A DNA stretch of 9,149 nt. Origin: an uncultured Chlorobiaceae bacterium. Lineage in GTDB: Bacteria > Bacteroidota > Chlorobiia > Chlorobiales > Chlorobiaceae. The stretch spans positions 1-9,149 of the forward strand of contig CAILXE010000098.1 of the NCBI GenBank assembly GCA_903838095.1, read 5' to 3'. Shown one piece after another: positions 6,334 through 9,149 of this stretch (position 1 is the stretch's first letter; each line of letters begins with the position of its first letter). The translations under genes were made by a program, and so were the position numbers. The notes below the pieces were generated by a model. It was not told where the DNA came from. It searched no databases and saw nothing but the letters and a program-made list of their open reading frames with translations.

Positions 6334-7668
6334 TTAGTTAAGGTTGATAATACCATACCCGTGCTCTCCGTGCATGCTGTGATCGAGACCGGACATTTCA
6401 TCATTTTCCGAGATACGCAGACCGATTGTTTTTTCCACCAGAAACAGGAGAATAAATGAAACAACTGCTGCATAAACAATAGTAACCCCTACTGCTGTTG
6501 CCTGTACACCAAGCTGCTGCCAGATTGTCCAGCTTTTGTCAACTGTTTTGGCGGCGGCTTCGGCCATCCATGCTGGACGGATAAAAAATACCAGAGCAAG
6601 TGCACCCACAATCCCCCCAACGCCGTGTACTCCAAACGCATCAAGACTGTCATCATAGCCAAGCTTGCTCTTGATCAGAATCGCGCTATAACAGAAAATT
6701 GCAGCCAGAACACCGAGAGCCAGAGCACCCGAAGGCTGAACAACACCTGCTGCCGGTGTGATGGCGACAAGACCGGCAAGAATACCAGATGCCACACCAA
6801 GACTGGTTGCTTTACCATGCTGGAACATTTCAATGATCATCCAGGTAAAGGCGCCCGATGCTGCAGCAACCTGAGTTACTGTCAAAGCCCGTGCTGTTGC
6901 GAGGTTACTTGCAATCGCACTTCCAGCATTGAACCCAAACCATCCAACCCAGAGCAGTCCTGCACCAATAAGCGTCATCACAAGGTTGTTCGGATGCATG
7001 ACGTTGTTTGGGTATGCCCGTCTTTTACCAAGATAGAGTGCGGCAACAAGCGCTGTAACACCTGATGAAATGTGAACAACAGTTCCGCCAGCAAAGTCAA
7101 TAGCTCCAGCCGCACCGAGGTTAAACAAAAAACCGTCAGCGGCCCACACCCAATGGCAAATCGGGCTGTAGACAAAAATACTCCACAGGGCAATAAATAA
7201 AGCATATCCTTTGAAATTAACACGCTCCGCAAACGCTCCGGCAATCAGCGCCGGGGTAATGATGGCAAATTTCCCCTGAAACATGGCAAAAACATATTCA
7301 GGAATATGCGTGGACATAATAGTTTCATCAATCCCCTGCAACATAAAATACTTGTTGTCCCATCCAACAAAGCCGCCAAGAATACCAGGGCCGAAACTCA
7401 GCGAGTAGCCCACCATAGGCCAAAGCACACCGATAATAACCATGGCGCCAAAACTGTGCATCATGGTGCCGAGTACGTTCTTTGTTCTGACCAGTCCCCC
7501 ATAAAACATGGCAAGTCCCGGAATCATGAGCAATACCAGCGCCGTCGAAGTCAGCATCCATGACGTTGTTCCTGTATCTGTTACCACCTCTTCTGCTGCA
7601 TGAGCGGTACCCTGAAACAACGTCGCTGCCAACAGGAACAGCAGTGCCGTTAAAAGTTTTTTTCTCAT
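6334..7668 (-). CDS. amt: Ammonium transporter (Amt/MEP/Rh family)
   Basis: Amt proteins are trimeric inner-membrane channels that bring ammonium into the cell. The 444-residue precursor has a cleavable signal peptide (MRKKLL, hydrophobic core, probable cut after AHA at 24), followed by the eleven-helix channel. Key residues are present: Phe130 and Phe134 in the outer gate (AMFQGKFA), Trp175 (HWVWAADG), Asp191 and His199 in DFAGGTVVHISSG, GWFGFNAGS at 242-250, and the second pore histidine His348 in DAFGVHGVGG. The cytoplasmic tail has the conserved GLRISENDEMSGLD and HGEHGY elements that interact with P-II. The ATG at 7668 gives a complete signal peptide; no Shine-Dalgarno sequence is present, and the expected site is covered by one arm of an inverted repeat (7672-7680). 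It is transcribed ahead of the P-II gene, the reverse of the common glnK-amtB order. Confidence 0.97.
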   Translation of the reverse strand: MRKKLLTALLFLLAATLFQGTAHAAEEVVTDTGTTSWMLTSTALVLLMIPGLAMFYGGLVRTKNVLGTMMHSFGAMVIIGVLWPMVGYSLSFGPGILGGFVGWDNKYFMLQGIDETIMSTHIPEYVFAMFQGKFAIITPALIAGAFAERVNFKGYALFIALWSIFVYSPICHWVWAADGFLFNLGAAGAIDFAGGTVVHISSGVTALVAALYLGKRRAYPNNVMHPNNLVMTLIGAGLLWVGWFGFNAGSAIASNLATARALTVTQVAAASGAFTWMIIEMFQHGKATSLGVASGILAGLVAITPAAGVVQPSGALALGVLAAIFCYSAILIKSKLGYDDSLDAFGVHGVGGIVGALALVFFIRPAWMAEAAAKTVDKSWTIWQQLGVQATAVGVTIVYAAVVSFILLFLVEKTIGLRISENDEMSGLDHSMHGEHGYGIINLN

Positions 7669-7671
7669 AAC

Positions 7672-7725
7672 AATATTCGGTAAAATTAATTTAATCCTTA
7701 ATTATTAAAGGCCTCGCCGAATATT
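7672..7725 (-). promoter_or_regulatory. Structured amt leader: 9-bp inverted repeat next to the start codon
   Basis: A perfect 9-bp inverted repeat, AATATTCGG (7672-7680 on the plus strand) and CCGAATATT (7717-7725), frames 36 nt that contain a smaller AT-rich dyad (CCTTTAATAATTAAGG on the minus strand). In the amt mRNA the 3' arm would end only 3 nt before the ATG, occupying the ribosome-binding position. It could be an RNA hairpin affecting translation, a DNA operator, or chance in an AT-rich region. No known riboswitch class is recognised. Confidence 0.4.
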
Positions 7726-7746
7726 TAATTATTTTTTAAACTAAAA

Positions 7747-7758
7747 ACAAATATTTGT
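7747..7758. promoter_or_regulatory. 12-bp perfect palindrome upstream of amt
   Basis: ACAAATATTTGT is a perfect palindrome about 79 nt upstream of the amt ATG, in a very AT-rich stretch where the promoter is expected. It could be a regulator-binding site, but I do not recognise it as the site of any specific regulator. No sigma-54 GG-N10-GC promoter is visible in this gap. Confidence 0.3.
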
Positions 7759-7779
7759 CGTTTTTTATTACAAAAATGT

Positions 7780-7800
7780 TGGGTTTTTAATGGAAACCCA
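7780..7800. repeat. 7-bp inverted repeat upstream of amt
   Basis: TGGGTTT and AAACCCA form a 7-bp inverted repeat with a 7-nt loop. It sits between the ferritin terminator and the amt palindrome. It may be a second operator, or on the minus strand a weak backup hairpin; a T-rich segment lies a few bases downstream (ACATTTTTG). Confidence 0.3.
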
Positions 7801-7823
7801 TTCCCGAGGGCTCAAAAACGACG

Positions 7824-7867
7824 AAAAACAGACAAGCCAGACAGGGAAAGCTTCCCGTCTGGCTTGT
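7824..7867 (-). terminator. Strong Rho-independent terminator after the ferritin-like gene
   Basis: An 11-bp stem (ACAAGCCAGAC with GTCTGGCTTGT) continues past one bulged A into five more pairs (GGGAA with TTCCC) and a 3-nt loop. On the minus strand the stem is followed within four bases by TTTTT (plus-strand A run 7824-7828). It starts 27 nt past the ferritin stop codon and isolates the upstream pair of genes from amt. Confidence 0.88.
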
Positions 7868-7894
7868 TGGATGGATGATATCTGCAAGAGATGG

Positions 7895-8392
7895 TTATGA
7901 CCTGACCAGAAACACCGAAAGATCTTCAAGAAGAGCCTGCAGATCCTCTTCGTGCTCAACCTCATCCTGGAGAATCTGTACAGCAAGATTGTAGGTAACG
8001 GGATCTTTCATACCGATCTCCTCAATGATACTGTTATAAACATTGATAGCACACTGCTCACCAGAAATGTTCTGTTCGAGGATCTTTTTCACAAAAGGAT
8101 CATCGGGAGCGGCATAACCACAGTTCGACAGGGTAAACCAGTCGAGAGGAGTCGAAACCGGTTTTCCTCCAAGCTGAATTATCCTTGTTGTCAGCATATC
8201 AGCATGACGAAGCTCATCCGCAGCATGTTGCAAAAGCTCGGCAATGGCAGCATCCTTCATCGGCCCCTGAACCACCTTTGCTCCAATCCAGTACTGGTAA
8301 TAGGCAAGCCATTCATCAGCAAAAGCCTTGCTGAGCAATTCAAGAACACGGGGAAGGTGCTCTCCAACAATTTCTCGTCCTCTTGTACCCAT
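7895..8392 (-). CDS. Ferritin-like diiron protein, DPS-like/bacterioferritin type
   Basis: This 165-residue four-helix-bundle protein carries a full bacterioferritin-type diiron site: Glu27 (ADEWLAYYQY), Glu60 and His63 (ADELRHADML), Glu112 (ISGEQCAIN), Glu144 and His147 (DEVEHEEDL). Such proteins oxidise Fe(II), usually with peroxide or oxygen, and store iron as a cage in the cytoplasm. The residue after Glu60 is Leu61, where bacterioferritin has its haem-ligating methionine, so haem binding is not expected. Two cysteines, Cys91 and Cys114, near the metal site recall the DPS-like 'thioferritin' proteins described from Sulfolobus and Bacteroides fragilis. I infer membership of that group rather than classical Dps or Bfr. 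The ATG at 8392 has an ideal AAGGAG 8 nt upstream. The epimerase-like gene ends 33 nt upstream, so the two are probably co-transcribed, and a strong terminator follows. Confidence 0.88.
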   Translation of the reverse strand: MGTRGREIVGEHLPRVLELLSKAFADEWLAYYQYWIGAKVVQGPMKDAAIAELLQHAADELRHADMLTTRIIQLGGKPVSTPLDWFTLSNCGYAAPDDPFVKKILEQNISGEQCAINVYNSIIEEIGMKDPVTYNLAVQILQDEVEHEEDLQALLEDLSVFLVRS

Positions 8393-8400
8393 GTCGAATA

Positions 8401-8406
8401 CTCCTT
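8401..8406 (-). promoter_or_regulatory. Strong ribosome-binding site of the ferritin-like gene
   Basis: The minus strand reads AAGGAG with an 8-nt spacer to the ATG at 8392. It fixes the start and is the best Shine-Dalgarno match in the window; most other genes here have none, suggesting efficient independent translation of the ferritin-like protein. Confidence 0.8.
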
Positions 8407-8425
8407 TTTTAAGTTTTTCAAGCGG

Positions 8426-9149
8426 CTACTTCTTGTGGCCAATAAGATCCGCAAGAGCTTCAGAAAGCTTGGGATACCTGAACTCAAACCCTTGAGCGAG
8501 CAGGAATCCCGGTTTAATATTCTGACCTTTCACGGCATACCCTCCACCTTCACCCATCAGCAGTCGAACAACAAACTCCGGAACAGGCAACAGCGACGGT
8601 CGTCCGAGAACTGCGCCAAGCTTGCTGGCGAACTCCTTCATGGAAACAGGCTGCGGGCTGACCAGGTTGATCGGGCCACGATATGCCGGATTATCAATCG
8701 ACTCCAGAATACAGGCAATCTCATCGTCGATATGAATCCAGGAGACACACTGCCGTCCTGTACCTATTGGCCCCCCGGCAAAAAGCTGAAAAGGGGCAAG
8801 CATTTTCAGTAACATTCCACCCCTTGTTGAGAGAACAATACCGGTCCTCAGCAACACGAGACGCTCGACGCTCTTTTCAGCGGCCATCGCCTCTTTTTCC
8901 CAATCTATACAAATGGTTGCAAGAAAATCACTCCCCTTTGAACCGGATTCGGCCATTTGGGGAGTATCTTCGCAGTTGTAAAACGATCCGTAATAACCGA
9001 TGGCCGATGAAGAGATAAATACCTTCGGCTTTTCAGATGCCGAAGCAATCGCCGATACCAGATGCCTGGTACCAAGAATTCTTGAAGAATAGCACTCCTC
9101 TTTATGGACATCAGTCCAACGGCTCTCCAGCAGGGGCTTTCCTGCAAGA
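8426..9149 (-). CDS. TIGR01777/DUF1731 NAD(P)-dependent epimerase-like protein (5' end beyond window)
   Basis: This is an atypical extended short-chain dehydrogenase of the TIGR01777 group (YfcH-like; older labels 'cell division inhibitor SulA' are misleading). Its substrate is unknown. The visible 240 residues run without interruption to the window edge. They contain LAGKPLLESRWT (1-12 of the fragment), SRILGTRHLVSAI, FISSSAIGYYG (44-54), DFLATICIDWEKEA (74-87), RTGIVLSTRGGML (101-113), GGPIGTGRQCVSWIHIDD (125-142) and GPINLVSPQPVS (158-169). The C-terminal DUF1731 segment RPSLLPVPEFVVRLLMGE to the end follows. Roughly 60 N-terminal residues with the Rossmann glycine motif are missing because of the window, judged from the usual length near 300. 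The canonical SDR YxxxK is not evident, as expected for this group. It lies 33 nt upstream of the ferritin-like gene with no terminator between. Confidence 0.92.
   Translation of the reverse strand, partial: LAGKPLLESRWTDVHKEECYSSRILGTRHLVSAIASASEKPKVFISSSAIGYYGSFYNCEDTPQMAESGSKGSDFLATICIDWEKEAMAAEKSVERLVLLRTGIVLSTRGGMLLKMLAPFQLFAGGPIGTGRQCVSWIHIDDEIACILESIDNPAYRGPINLVSPQPVSMKEFASKLGAVLGRPSLLPVPEFVVRLLMGEGGGYAVKGQNIKPGFLLAQGFEFRYPKLSEALADLIGHKK

Noticed and set aside
7669..7823. Sigma-54 (NtrC-type) promoter for amt
   Set aside because: No GG-N10-GC element was found on the minus strand in this gap.
7952..8812. Long plus-strand open frame of 286 codons antisense to the ferritin-like and epimerase-like genes
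   Set aside because: It lies opposite two well-supported genes, has no recognisable motifs or ribosome-binding site, and spans the gap between them; it is a shadow frame.
8426..9147. Apparent frameshift in the epimerase-like gene: two overlapping minus-strand open frames (8426-8956 and 8905-9147)
   Set aside because: Reading the frame of the downstream part upstream of its first ATG gives continuous family sequence (FISSSAIGYYG, LAGKPLLESRWT) to the window edge. The other frame is a shadow, so the gene is intact but cut by the window.

Overview
The window is an ordinary, gene-dense chromosomal segment: ten protein genes, nine on the minus strand and one on the plus strand. There is no sign of mobile DNA, CRISPR arrays, phage genes or RNA genes. 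The set of gene families (GyrA, RsfS, TsaB, TsaE, a DUF1015 protein, ScpA, Amt with a P-II protein lacking the usual uridylylation tyrosine, a DPS-like ferritin and a TIGR01777/DUF1731 dehydratase) looks to me like a green sulfur bacterium (Chlorobiaceae, the Chlorobium/Pelodictyon group). That is recognition from memory, not a database match, so treat the taxon as likely but unproven.

Layout, left to right. Positions 1-1828 hold the 5' part of gyrA (cut by the window start) and, upstream of it, rsfS. Positions 1931-5158 hold a tight minus-strand operon read scpA, DUF1015 gene, tsaE, tsaB; its genes nearly touch or overlap, and it ends in a Rho-independent terminator. Positions 5357-5917 hold the only plus-strand gene, an exported tetratricopeptide-repeat protein divergent from scpA. 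A perfect 12-bp hairpin at 5940-5969 separates it from the converging nitrogen operon. Positions 5983-7668 hold amt followed by its P-II gene, with an AT-rich upstream region full of dyad symmetry. Positions 7824-9149 hold a ferritin-like gene with a strong terminator and, 33 nt upstream, the 3' part of an epimerase-like gene cut by the window end.

How the genes work together. GyrA and ScpA act on chromosome topology and compaction. TsaB and TsaE belong to the t6A tRNA-modification machinery (TsaC and TsaD are not in this window), and RsfS controls ribosome subunit joining, so the left half is housekeeping. Amt and P-II form the usual ammonium uptake and gating pair, here with amt first and with a P-II that keeps its 2-oxoglutarate-binding residues but not Tyr51. 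The ferritin-like protein probably handles iron and peroxide.

I found no previously undescribed multi-gene system. The items most worth a second look are the structured amt leader, the divergent P-II T-loop, the cysteine pair in the ferritin-like protein, and the DUF1015 protein of unknown function inside a tRNA-modification/condensin operon.
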